NCBI RefSeq assembly: GCF_000350225.1
Contig: NW_005179230.1
Coordinates: 4,174 to 68,173 of the forward strand
DNA: 64,000 nucleotides
Source of the DNA: Chondrus crispus
Lineage: Eukaryota; Rhodophyta; Florideophyceae; Gigartinales; Gigartinaceae
Direction: 5' to 3'
This document shows, in pieces, positions 44,818 to 56,197 of this stretch. The first letter of the stretch is position 1. Each line of letters begins with the position of its first letter. Under the pieces are notes generated by a model. That model was given only the letters and a program-made list of their open reading frames with translations, did not search any database and was not told where the DNA came from. A program made the position numbers and the translations under genes.

Positions 44818-46218
44818 TTCCGAGCCTTGGTCATAGTCGCCCGTCGGTAAGTAGTCGTGCGTGTAGATGGTTACCGTAAAAAGGGGCTTGGCTTCCCCTC
44901 TCATCTCCCAGAAACTCGATCCATGCGCGTTGCCTAGTGCAAGCGCAGATAGGGCTCCGCATGCGTTGTTGGTTGTGTGCAGAACCGTACGACATGGGCA
45001 CAGTATAGCCCTATTGGAGATACCGAGGAGGTCCCGCGAGGGTGGGAAGGTACTGGTGGCATACTGGACAATCGCGTTCCATAGAATTCGGGATGTCGCG
45101 ATGGGCCTCCTGATGATACCGTAACCTCGTGCGCTGGTTGTCCTTCAGGTCAAGGAAAAAAGCTTGTTCTAACAACCTCGGTCTCGATGATGAGAGAACT
45201 CCTTCCCGTGTTAAGCGATTTCTCTTAAAGCAAATCCTCTTGTCCATGTCAAAACTTCCTTCCGCATTCCTTGCAGATTTGTTAGCCGTATTATGATCCC
45301 CCTCCTCGACATCACATATCTCCCTATCTCCCCTCCCTTGTCTAGGGTGGCCTAAGAAAGACGTCCGTTGTGCCGGGAGCGTCAGGGCCCTTTTCCTCTG
45401 TCAAAGGGACGATGGGTGCTGGTTGTGGACTGGCAGCAAATATCTGCCTGCAATGAAGTCTCAGGACTTCAACCTTTGCATTGCTCACTCTTTTTCTCAA
45501 TGAGAAGATCCGTTCTAAAGCACTGCCTGTTTTCAGAACTTGATGGGTAAGGAGGGGTACCATGCGTGCGAGACCGTAACCGGAGGGGTGAGCATTCGGG
45601 CTGGTGGCTTCCCAAGGTAATTGATATTGTAGCCGCGTTGGGAGATCCCTCCCTCGTCCGCTCACGGCCCCTTCTGTGGCTCCGTGTTCTATCGTAGACA
45701 GAAGACCCGTACGTGCCGTCTTGCGGCGCCTTGCCCCGATTCGAAGTGCGTTGAGTCTGGGGACGCGTCCTCCTGTTGCGTAGCGCGGTAGGTACAGCGA
45801 CGTGTGGGGTAAGAAGTGAGGCGAGGGAACGGTGAGCTGCCGGTCTGATGGAGCTTCCACACGTTTGTTTCGGGGATTCTGCCCGACCTGAGTGAGACTG
45901 TTTTTCTTTGTCAGTGGGTGACGGAGTAGAACCCTGCCCTTGCTGTTAGTAGCGCCGGGGTGAGGTCGCGCGGCGAGCGGGTGACCGAAAGGGGGTGCTT
46001 CGTACACCCTTTATCGTCTATATCCAACGACGGAGATGCTCGCCTTCGGGATGTACGCGCAGACCGACCGGGGCGGTTCTTATCCTCCCCTCGTGACGGA
46101 GGAGGTGATGAGGGACCTTTAGAGGCTCCTCGTTCGATTCCCGGTTGCAGTCCTCATCGGCATCATCGACTTCGGAGTCCGGGGCTTCGAGCTCTCGAAG
46201 CTGGGGCGATGGGTAGGT
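44818..46218 (+). other. Downstream region of unknown-family copy 2
   Basis: No gene supported; a 221-codon antisense ORF at 45342-46007 has no motif. It continues beyond the solo LTR at 46224 into 47156-49715. Confidence 0.35.
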
Positions 46219-46223
46219 GTCCC

Positions 46224-47150
46224 TATAGGAAGGTCAGCGGGGCAAAGGGAAGAAGGATGGTTGAAGGGTGGTGGTGGTTGATGGGAAAAGAAGTTGATGC
46301 CATTTTACTCTTGGTCGCCAACTATCTGCGCTACTTATAGTCTACAAAATACAGTACGGGCCGTTAGGGCTGGTCAAGTGACTCTCCTTCGGGCACTCTC
46401 GGTTGTTGATAATGTTTGAACTCTCTGTCGCTGATAATCAGGTGACTCTCCTTCTTGCACTCTCGGTCGCTAATAATGTTTGCACTCTCTGTCGCCGATA
46501 ATCAAGTGACTCTCCTTCTTGCACTCTCGGTCGCTAATAATGTTTGCACTCTCTGTCGCTGATAATCAGGTGACTCTCCTTCTTGCACTCTCGGTCGCTG
46601 ATAATCAGGTGACTCTCCTTATTGCACTCTCGGTCGCTGATAATGTTTGCACTCTCGGTCGCTGATAATCAGGTGACTCTCCTTCTTGCACTCTCGGTCG
46701 CTGATAATGTTTACACTCTCTGTTAATGATAATTTGGGACCGTCTGAGAGTCAATAATATCTAAATGCACTGTGCTGTAGGGTAGAGACTTTAGTCTACG
46801 ATTAATGCAATGCAAGTTTTAGAGCAAAAACACCGTGACATATATTTTGTATGTGTCACACACGTGTAGGACAAATGTCATACGTGTCATACACGTGTCA
46901 AACCAAGAATAATGAAACATGTTCAGTATGTACTGTAGAGTGCCATTGTGTACAGATATTACACGTGTCAACACAAAAATGAAGCATGCTCAGAATTACG
47001 AGGAAAGTGCGACTGGACATATAAACGACACGTGTACACGTGGAAAAACAAAGTTATTTCGTTTGACGTGCTGAGTGTTTTCGCGTCTACACGTGTCATA
47101 TATGTCATTGCGTGTCGTGCGTGTCAGCATGTGGTCGTACAATTACAACA
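46224..47150 (-). repeat. Solo LTR, family B, with 5-bp duplication
   Basis: 927 bp, TGTTGTAATTG...CTATA on the minus strand, flanked by GTCCC at 46219-46223 and 47151-47155. The minisatellite at 46376-46734 has five full 64-bp units and one 39-bp unit. TATA box at 46332-46339. It inserted in the unit carrying copy 2 of the unknown family, so that unit is older. Confidence 0.93.
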
Positions 47151-47155
47151 GTCCC

Positions 47156-49715
47156 CACCATGGGCAGCTTTCTACTTGCCACGGATCCTTCGCCAGTGGT
47201 CTTGTTGAGCGGCACGCAACATTCGCCTTTCTTTTTTTCTCCTGATTGCCCCTAACCTCCTCGTACGCCAAGCAGGAAGAATGGATGACCAAAGGCCTCC
47301 ACAGCATTTTCGCAAATCCGGAATGTTCTGCCCTCAGTGCGCGTACTCGCTACTGGCATCAACTCCTCTCGCCGTCGGTCTCTACGACACAATGTTAGGT
47401 TGAAACTCCGGCGAGGGAGATCTTAAATCGAAGAAGAGAATACTTTGGACGGTAGACAGGCAGTCCATTACATACGCTTCTCGTTCAGGAACCCCTGAAG
47501 AGCGCAAACGCCTCCCAACCTCAACCTCCCTAATTCGTATCTTTGCGTCCGAGCTCCCAAGGAGCTCGCGTTTGTTGCTCGGAGATCACGAAGTTGTCTC
47601 GACAGGAACCGGATCGTTGCGCGACGCAAGCGTCGGACGAAGTTTCCACAGGTTGCCTCGGAAGCTCCGGTACCTACGCTCTGCGCGCCCCAGCGTGGAT
47701 CGGAGAATCACCCCCTATAGATGCCTGTACGTGTATCCGCTTGCCGTCCCTCGCACCCATGATGACGCCGACCAGACCGTCGTTTTCGAACATACCACTG
47801 GTCCGTCGTCCCGCACTACTTAGGGATGATCGTCCGCTCAGGGGTGCGCGTCTCTGTTAAGAACCGTTCTCGTCCGAGGGCGTATATCATCGCGGTTTGA
47901 TCCTCCTTCTCACGCGTCCTCGGACGCCTCCAGTACTGAAATAATCGTCAACTGTTGCGCTGTCAGCATTCTTGTCAGACGACGACGATCATCGCTTCTT
48001 GAGGCTCCCGTACGGACGGGGAGTGCAGTAGACGGCACCGTCGTAGGAGTTCGCTGAGATAGCTTGGGAAGAGTTCCATTTCGTAGCCTGTGTCCTTGTT
48101 TCTAAGATCCCTTTCACCCCCCGCGCTTTCCGCCACTACGCGATCTCCAAGGTGGCACCTTCAAACCCATCCTCGCTGCCTCTCTATACGGCCCGGACCT
48201 AGACGCTTCTGAGGAGGTCACCCGTCAGCCAGGATTGGCAGTCCCCGCGCGACACTCTGCTATGTCGTCAACGGGGGCAATTTGTCGAGTCGACGTGTTC
48301 GTCCGCACCGTCGCGCTCCCGGTCCCATCGTACGGGCCAGTGGACGGCAGTGCTAGATCTCCTCGCGACCGTCCGTCCTTTTCTCGCGGGGTCTTCCTGA
48401 ACGTATTTAAAGGAAGGGTGTCGACGTTCGAGACTCCACCACACCCGCCATGCCAGCGATCTCCTCTCCCCTCTGGGCCCCTTCGGCATGGACGAACGAA
48501 TCTAGCCATGTTTCCTTAATTGTCTTCCACTGCCGTTGACGAGCATTCCGTCACATTCGCACTGTCCTTCCGTTCGACCTTTTCGCTTGTAACGACGCAT
48601 TCCGAAGAGTTGATTCGTCGGTGACAACTCCGACCTCACTTGCTGGCCCAGGGTAGGGTGGTTCCTTCTTTTAGACAGCGCGTACGCGGGCTTGATGTTT
48701 CTTCTCTTGTCGCCGCGTTCTCGTACGCCGTGCATGAAGGTCCTTGCGCCGTTTGCGGAGGTTCGTGTCTTGATGGCGCTGTGTGCAGTTGCGGGGAGTG
48801 GAGGTTATTACGGCGCTCTTCGCCGGCGCGATGCCGGTGATCCCGTCAGCGCAGAGGCAGCAACAGCAGCGGCGACGGGCGATGCGCATGCGAGCGCGCA
48901 CAATGAGATGGGCGCCGCGAGAGCAGAGCGTGCTGCGAGTGCGGTCGAGGTGGCGGTGGTGCGCCATACGGAGGGCGTCTGTACTCATCCGTGGAATACA
49001 GAAGTACTGCACGAGGCCTTCCTATCGTCCCTTGCGTGCCGCCCGCTGCGACCTGTCCGGGTGCGCATCCGCGCACACGTGCCGTACGCATGCGTGTCCT
49101 CCTGGCCAAATTCCGCTCCCCATTTTTCCAATTTTTCACGACATGCGCGCGCGTCCTCCGGGCCAAATTCCGCCTGCCAAATTTTCCATATTTCTGCATG
49201 CGCATCCGCGCACACGGGCTGCACAGCGCGTATAGATTGACAACGATCATCATGCCTGTTCTTCACCCGGGTTCCGTCTCACTCAGCGCGTTCTGCGTGC
49301 GTCTCTTCTGGCGTTTGCGGGGGTGTGTGTCCCTGTTCCTTTCTCAAGTCGCGTTGGTTCGTTGACCGAGGGGCGCGTTCAGCTTGGTCATTGGAGAGTC
49401 CCACGTGATCACGGGAGGGATTAAGGAGCGGAGGAGCCCCGCTTTTGCGGATGGAGATGCTGCGCTCGGTCAGTCGTGGTGCAGGGGTGACGTCTCTGTG
49501 CGCGTGTGTACGCCCTGAGAACAGGGCTTTCCAGGTTGCGTAATTCGCGTGTACGTCCTGTCCTCTGTCCCGTACCAACGGAACCTGTACGAGATCTTCA
49601 CCGTTTTCCGCGGGTTAGTGCGTTGCGTTCGAGCACCCTCGCCTTCCCAGCCATACTGCGTGCCCGTGGGTCCTTATTTATCAGCGGCGCAGAGGGATGT
49701 GAATCCTTCCGTTCT
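47156..49715. other. Region without recognised gene, right of solo LTR
   Basis: A continuation of the unit interrupted at 46219. Short ORFs on both strands lack motifs. Two imperfect tandem units of about 53-55 bp occur at 49089-49200, each with TCCTCC-GGCCAAATTCCGC and a poly-T-rich part. Confidence 0.4.
49089..49200. repeat. Imperfect tandem repeat, two units of about 54 bp
   Basis: Both units start CATGCG, share GGCCAAATTCCGC and then a CCAATTTTT/CCAAATTTT block. A third CATGCGCATCCGCGCACACG lies just after and also before (49065). Confidence 0.6.
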
Positions 49716-50390
49716 TTATGTACTTGATGGTTGGGACTCGTCCAGACTTGGCATATGCGATTGGAAAGCTTTCTCAGCATTCTACCAACCCATGTGAGTC
49801 ACACTGGGCAGGTGTAAAACGAGTAATGCGATACGTGCAAGGGACTCGAAACTTAGGAATCGTGTTTGACAATAAATCTAAATCGTCGGAGTTGTTCAGC
49901 TTCAGTGATGCTGACTGGGCCGGTTGTTCAGACTCTCGCAAGTCAACCAGCGGATATGTTTTCAAGTTCTGCAGTGGAGCGATCAGCTGGAGTTCCAGAA
50001 AACAGACTGTGGTTGCGACCTCGACGTGTGAGGCCGAGTCCATGTACTATTTGAAGCGTGTAAGGAGGCGACTTGGTTGCGTCAAGTGGTTGCTGATGTC
50101 CTCGGACTTGATTCTGATCCCACAATTTTGATGCGATGTGACAATGCAGGGACGATTTCGTTTGCACAGAATGAATCGATAAACGGTCGTAACAAACATG
50201 TTGATGTGAAATAGCACTATTTACGAAATGCTATTAAGAGAAACGTTGTATCTTTGCCTCATTGTCCGACCACTTCCATGCCTGCTAATATCCTGACGAA
50301 AGCAATTCGGCGAATTCTCTTCCAGAAGTTTGTGGAGCTTCTAGAGCTTGCAGGAGCCACTTTTGGTAAAAGCATGTGATCGAGGGGGAG
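49716..50390 (+). pseudogene. Copia pol 3' fragment (RNase H end) and polypurine tract
   Basis: A plus-strand fragment starting inside RT (YLMVGTRPDLAYAIGKLSQH) and running through RNase H (FSDADWAGCSDSRKSTSGYVF, CEAES, where related copies have CEAEY). A frameshift follows at about 50040. CDNAGT and the pol end are recognisable out of frame, then GATCGAGGGGGAG before the LTR at 50391. The 5' side is truncated at 49716. Confidence 0.88.
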
Positions 50391-50628
50391 TGTTGTAATT
50401 CGTCCACCACATGCTGACTCGCATGACACACAATGTCGGTATTGACACGTGTAAAAGCGAAAACACTCAGCACGTCAAGCACAACAACTTTGATTTTCAA
50501 CGTGTACACGTGTTATCTCTGTAGACAGTCGAACTCTACAATACAGGCCGAGCAAGTTTGGTGTTCAAGGTGTACACGTGTTACATTCGTCATTGTGTCT
50601 CACACGTGTCAGCTTGTCGTCGTAGAAT
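50391..50628 (+). repeat. Partial copia LTR start with an inverted LTR end
   Basis: 50391-50540 matches the start of family B/C LTRs in plus orientation (TGTTGTAATTC...CCACATGCTGAC). 50560-50628 matches the same LTR start read in the opposite direction (GTGTCAGCTTGTCGTCGTAGAATTA). The two halves form a long imperfect palindrome. A family A LTR begins at 50629. Confidence 0.65.
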
Positions 50629-51907
50629 TATTGAAAATGTGCCACCACATGCTGTTATCTGAAAAGGTCAAAATTGAGTGGCACGTGTACATAACTTGAC
50701 GGTCCGGGCGCTCTCACCCATATTACGACATGACACATGTAAACTCCCAGGTTTTGGGGTTCCGGTAACGAAAGTGGCCTCTTGGAGGGTCATGCAAATT
50801 TGCATAGTTTTGCGAAGTGGAACCTTGGCCCATAGCACTATAGACTACACAGGAAATACTGCAATTCTATTGGCTCTCAGGTCGAATGCTGCAAATCCAT
50901 TGGTCGAGCGTTGTCCACGTGTGCGTCATTGGCCTTGTGATGTACCTTAAATGGGTATATGCCATAATTACGTTTTTTTGGGGGTTTCAAGTGGTTCGCC
51001 ATAGTTGTAATGGGTAATTTCCTGGGGCCCCCGGGCGGGACACATGTATGCCGTGTACACATGTACACTTCGCCAGGTGGATTCGTGTACGTACACATGT
51101 ACACGCATCCACGTATATGCACATGAGGGTTTACAGTTTTACAGCGTCAGAATGTTTGCAATCCGGCGCGTGTCCGAGTACAGTACATGTGAATCAAAAG
51201 TACAACAAGTACTTCTCGTGAGAGGAATACAGTTGTGCGATTATTCTGTGTACGCGTCACGCTGTATGCGAGCTGTACGCGAATCTTGCGTGAGCACGCG
51301 CCGTTGCACTGTGCTCTCGTCATGGTGCGCCGTTGGATGCAAGCTCATGACAGTACTCGTGTGATTGGCATGTATTCTCATGTGAGTTGCGTAGAAAGTC
51401 CAGACTTTCTGGGTGCACATTGTTGTAACCTGCCATAATTATCTGACAGTGCTTGGCGAAATTAGAAAGGTAAGAAACAAGGATACGTATGAGGATTGTG
51501 ATACGAAAGACGTTTGCGTTGTTGGAAATGGACATGTGCCAAGTTGTTCGTTGCACAACAATGAAGTCTGGCATGACTGGATGCAGATTAGTAAGGTGTG
51601 AAACAGTTGCATGCATAGGGCCATGGTTTGCGGTCATCTGGAATGTGTAGAAATAGTTGTGCGCTGATAGTTATGATCCGATTCGTAAGGTGGAAATCGA
51701 GCAGTATGGTCAGGCCACAAGGGGACCGCGCTTGGTCGGGCATGGTTGAGTGCGGTTTACCAGGGGTCGCAGTAGAGCGATGGTGTAGAACTCGAAGTGT
51801 ATAAGTATCGCCGGAAGATGGCTCCAAAGAAAACATCGGCACCAACTCCATCACTCACACTCATCAACCTGCCCTCCAACCTCCCTTGCTCGCCGAACCT
51901 ACCATTA
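50629..51907 (+). repeat. Family A copia LTR, solo, plus orientation
   Basis: 1,279 bp, starting TATTGAAAATG and ending ACCATTA, like the 5' LTR of copia A in reverse. No primer site follows (GGAAGGTACGG instead) and no 5-bp duplication is visible, so it is a solo LTR with altered flanks or a rearranged one. TATA box at 51800-51807. It is clearly more diverged from the copia A LTRs than they are from each other. Confidence 0.85.
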
Positions 51908-53107
51908 GGAAGGTACGGTAGGACGCCAGACACGTGCATTACGTTTAAGAGCGACGCATGCCTGCCACGAAATGCATGCGGCCCCACGCTTGAACCGTAC
52001 GGACAGGTACACGCACCCACGCGCTGCACACATCCTCACTCTTCCCCTCGCCCAAGAGGAGGTACGACCGCATCGCACGCGGTCGAGAAGGACGTTTCCC
52101 TCAACATGAGAGCACAAGAGAGCTAAAATCGGAAGCCCGCAGCCCCACCGGTGGGTTACAAGGAAGGGATGAGGAAGATGTCGGCCACGATAGGATGGAG
52201 CTAGAAGGAACAGACAGCAAAACGGCAACGGCGGGGGGACTTCGTGGGTCGAGGAAAGAAGAACGGCGCGCTTCGACGGCGCAAGGAAAAGCTCCCTCGT
52301 TCGGATGTAGACCGAGGAAGCAGCCACCCGCAGTCTACATATGGCTCCCCCACCGCTAGTGACAGGGGATATAGCTGCCCTTCTGGGCCGCTCTGACGAA
52401 GAGCCGCGTCCCAGTGTCGGAGGTCGCTCAATTACATAGCCTGGAAGACGAGGACGCATGCACACACCCCCAACGACGTACACGACCGCCGCTATCCACG
52501 AACAGGACCGCTGTCGGACCCTCGGCAAGGGGGAGGGCGATCCTAGTCACCGCCCGCAGTTCGATCAACACGGGTGGCCAACAATGTGCAGACCACCAAC
52601 GCTCCCGGTGTCAATCCGCCTCCCTGCCGTGAAATTAGAAACAAAATAGAAAAAGGGGAAAATTGCCGTGGATGGACGCCCTCCACATGCCGCACGTGCC
52701 CGAGCATGTGCACGCCGCCCGTCAGACCCGCGGTAAGGGGTCTTCTACAAATGACTGTAGCGGAAACAGGCGTGGAGCGAACCGAAAGCACTCCCGACGC
52801 CACGTTCCGCACTCGAACGCCCTCTTGTTCGCCCTCCCCTGAGGGGAGGGCAGTCGGGCCGACTCCGACCTCCGAGTTCGCCGGCCGACGAACTGCACGG
52901 GAAGGAAGCAACGGGAGTTGCGGTGGGCGTTTCCACCCGCGTCCCCCGAGGGGGCCGCACACGCGCATCGTGCGTGCTCTCCCTCCCTTAGGCCGCAGTA
53001 AGGAGAGGCAAGTTGCCGCTGCCGGACATGAAGAAGGATGGCATGGGTAGAAGAACCGAGAAAGCGGACCCACAGGCCAGGAAGGATACGCATTGAAGAT
53101 GGTCGAT
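51908..53107. other. Region without recognised gene
   Basis: It lies downstream of unknown-family copy 3 on the minus strand. ORFs of about 207-208 codons (51905-52528 and 52543-53169, minus) are compositionally odd and lack motifs. I see no repeat family here. Confidence 0.35.
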
Positions 53108-53640
53108 TTAGTAAAGACGTACGGTCCGAAAGGGCCCGCACGGGCGAACGAGGAAGACATCGATCTCAACGGCTCGCGTCAGAAAAGGACCTTCTCGACC
53201 GAAGGGGTGCAGGGAACCTCCGTCACGAGTTCGCTGGGATTGGGCATGAATAGCCCCACGCCCGGTACGCCGGCGTAGGAAGCCCTGCCGAGCGCCGCCG
53301 GGCTTACGGAGGGGGGTACGGTGCGACGGAGCCATGGAGGGGTCAGGCAACGTGCGCTGACGCGGTAGAGGGGCATCAGACAGTGAGGACGAACCGAGGG
53401 GCGGCAGAGTCGGGACGGCCCGCAGAGCGTCCCGTTCTCGTCGATAGCGGTCGCGATCGGAGATAAGCCGTTCGTACGCACGAGCCTGCTGGTGAGCCGA
53501 CTCAAGAAGGGTCGTCAGCTCCCTCTGTAGTTGTTGCCGCTCGCGCACGAGCTAGTCACGACTGCTGCTCAGGCGACGGGCCTCATCGCTACGAGCGAGA
53601 CACCAACGCGCCAACGTGCTTTGGAGCATACCGACTGACC
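53108..53640 (-). pseudogene. Unknown protein family, copy 3 (C-terminal fragment)
   Basis: On the minus strand: WSVGMLQSTLARWCLARSDE matches copy 1 (SWTVGGLIRTLGSWFLARSD). A TAG follows at about 53550, then RQQLQRELTTLLESAHQQ of the coiled coil and DRDRYRRERDALR. After that the sequence diverges from the other copies' C-termini. The upstream side is cut at about 53641-53648, where a gypsy LTR begins. It shows that copy 1's TGA is derived and that copy 2's TGA replaces Trp. Confidence 0.68.
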
Positions 53641-53647
53641 AAATAGT

Positions 53648-54142
53648 GTCACAGCCCGCGACGGAGCCTGCCTGCTACGGTGCCACTGTATGCTACAGTA
53701 CCACGATACTGTAGTGTAGCATGACAACGGAGCATTTCATAGTAAATAAGGGAGTGACGGACGGCGGAGGGGGGCGACAACCACGGACTTGTCGCAAAGC
53801 GGCCGCCTAGGTGGACGACCCGACTGCTTATTCTAAACGTGAACCTCTTCCCCCTTCGCGTTTGGAGGGGAATCAACGCGGGTAGCGAACGCGACCCTAC
53901 GCGGGCGTGCAGCGATCCACCTCTGCCTGTCGTTACTGGACCGTCACCCAGTGCCGCGATGGGGCGTCGAGGCGTAGATCCACTCCGCCGCGTACACCAC
54001 CACGTTCGCGACCATTTTCGCTCTACCACGCTACTAGGACCCGTGTCCTTTCCCTTGGCATGTGCTTACCCCTTCTCCGTCGATCTGGGCTCTTGCCCAG
54101 CAGCGCATACACCCTCAACCGTTTGAGGGTGGTTGCCATACA
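53648..54142 (+). repeat. Gypsy LTR, 5' truncated
   Basis: It shares with the LTR at 56992-57690 a CTACAGTA...TACTGTAG hairpin (53693-53714), the ACAACCACGGACTTGTCGC block, GGACCGTCACCCAGTGCCGC, GGGGCGTCGAGGCGTAGATCC and the GGTGGTTGCCA end. About the first 200 bp are missing. Confidence 0.7.
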
Positions 54143-54299
54143 AGGACATTCTGTTGAAGTTTGACTCAAGACCCAGGGAGTGGGACAATGTCGAGTTCTG
54201 AGGAAGTGAAATTCGGACCTCATGGATTGATGCTGACGAACGCAAAGTTTGATATTTCTCCGTGGGGCAACCAGACCATCTCTGAGGTCTGCACGATTC

Positions 54300-55030
54300 C
54301 AGCAGATGTCTGCTTCGAAAGATTCTGATCAGTTCGCGCATCTTTCGCTTGGATAGATCACAGCAGACCGGATGTTTGCCGCCCGATCAATCGATCAGCT
54401 CAAGTCACAGAAGAGAATTTCTCCGTGTGTCATGTGCAAGAGATGAGCAGTGTATACACAGTGTAAGATCATCGTTGGACCTGTTCCTAACCTACGGTCC
54501 ACTTGATCTTGTAACCCTTCACCTTAGAGCATACACGGATGCCTCTTTCGCGACCAACGAAGACCGTTCGTCTCAGCTTGTATATGTCGTCTTGCTATGT
54601 GATGCCTCGGATAAGTGTCACGTCTTAGACCTCGACAGTCGTAAGTGCCAACGTGCCGTAAGGTTTATCATGGCTGGGGGGATTCACGCATTCGCTAAAG
54701 GTTTCGATGATATGTTTGCCAAGCACAATATATTACAGAAACTGTACAGGTGAAAGATTCCTATTACAATGCTTACAGACTTAAAGCAGATGTTTGATGT
54801 GATAACTAGGGCCTTTCACACAGCGGAGAGGCGATTGATGATAGATATAGCTGCTTCTCGGGAAGCTTAAAATAAGATCGAGATATCGAATGTGGGATTG
54901 GTATTGTCAGAGCACAATATCGCTTATGGATTAACAAAGGTCAGTAGATATAAGGCCTTGGAGAAATTTGTAAAAACAGGTTTCGGCAAGAACTCAGTTC
55001 AACACTGTACCTTCCGTCGCGTTGAATGCG
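54300..55030 (+). pseudogene. RNase H remnant of a different Ty1/copia lineage
   Basis: The best part is 54523-54752: LRAYTDASFATNEDRSSQL, CHVLDLDSRKCQRAVRFIMAGG and HAFAKGFDDMF. Downstream, MFDVITRAFHTAERRLMIDI, ISNVGLVLSEHNIAYGLTK and a C-terminal tail follow with stops and frame changes. This pattern belongs to a copia lineage quite unlike elements A, E, F and J. The segment is more AT-rich than its neighbours. Dead. Confidence 0.7.
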
Positions 55031-55067
55031 TATGAAAACTACGTGTTTGGCTTTTAAGGGGTGGCAG

Positions 55068-55420
55068 TGTAGGAATTATGGACTGTAAGGCGATGTTCTA
55101 GTGTAATCTGGAAGCTTCAGGAACCGCCTGGGATATGCAATTACCCTTTCTGTGCGGCGCTGAACCTCGATGTTTCCACACACAAGTTACAAGTGTAGTA
55201 CGCCAGCGCACGCAGCATGTGCTGTCCTTTCTGTAATGATTACATTTAGTGTACTCACTACCTAACTTGTAGTTTTATTGGTATTTGTGTACTTCTGCTG
55301 AGCTGTATAAGTTTCCACCCTAGCTAGTAAGCCAGGTTTTCGTATACTAGAGATCAGAACTCAATAAAAGGTCGAGTTCGGGTGACCGTAGAGAATTATC
55401 CTCACATAGAATCTACCAAA
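55068..55420 (+). repeat. Probable 3' LTR of the second copia lineage
   Basis: It begins TGTAGGAATTATGG right after an AAGGGGTGGCAG purine tract. It contains an AATAAA at 55363-55368. The 3' edge is not certain; no second copy is present in the window. Confidence 0.5.
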
Positions 55421-56197
55421 CATCAGCGATTACCAACGAGAAGTATTTCCTCAGAAAGAAGAAGCCGATCTAGTGTTCACCACGGACAGGCTGTCCCCAC
55501 TCCCATCGGAGGGTACTGTTGCAGGTTGTCCTCCGGCAAGCGCTTCAAGCAGAGCGGTCGCCGCAAAACACACTAGAAGTCCCACAGCTGTAACCCAAAT
55601 AAACAAACTCGCTGTGTAAAGGTTAGCAACGCTACAGTGCGACAACATAATCAGTAGCGACACAGCTACACAGTGACAATGGCAGCAGTGACAGACCAGC
55701 CACACAGCCCGTACAGTCACAGCAACGAATCGGTTGCTCTTGGCTCAACACTCCTGTTGTTGATGTCCTCTACATCCTTGTGGGTGTCACTTCCCTTAAG
55801 TAGACATGGACCTACTCTAATTCTTCACACCCTCCGAGGCCCGACGCCCCTTCACCCTCTGTCTCCTCTCTCCCGACACCGGCACTCCAGATCCTCCGGG
55901 CATCGACACCTCTCCAGGACCTCTACATAATCCTTGTTACGTCCGCGCCCGTTCCTCGGTCTGCTACCTCACACACGCCCGATCGCTGTTCCCGACAGCG
56001 GCTGACGCGTCCAATTGCGACTTGTACCGAGGTTGGTCTGCGGCCTGCTGATGGAGAGTTCTGGTCTAGAACCGGGACGCCTGCCGCTCTGTGTAAGCTC
56101 ACTGCCCCCACATTGCCAGTGTAAGCCTTTCATTGACGTCCTACAATGCTAATTTGCAACATTCGTCCTTTGTTCCGATCTACCTGCCAATGCCTTT
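55421..56197. other. Region without recognised gene
   Basis: No motif-bearing ORF; short repeats of CACAGC/GTGACA words at 55600-55730. Nothing else seen. Confidence 0.4.

Noticed and set aside
45342-46007. 221-codon antisense ORF
   Set aside because: No motif, lies downstream of a decayed ORF on the other strand, and has no second copy.
52543-53169. 208-codon minus-strand ORF downstream of unknown-family copy 3
   Set aside because: It overlaps the copy 3 tail in another frame and has no motif; long ORFs are expected at this GC content.
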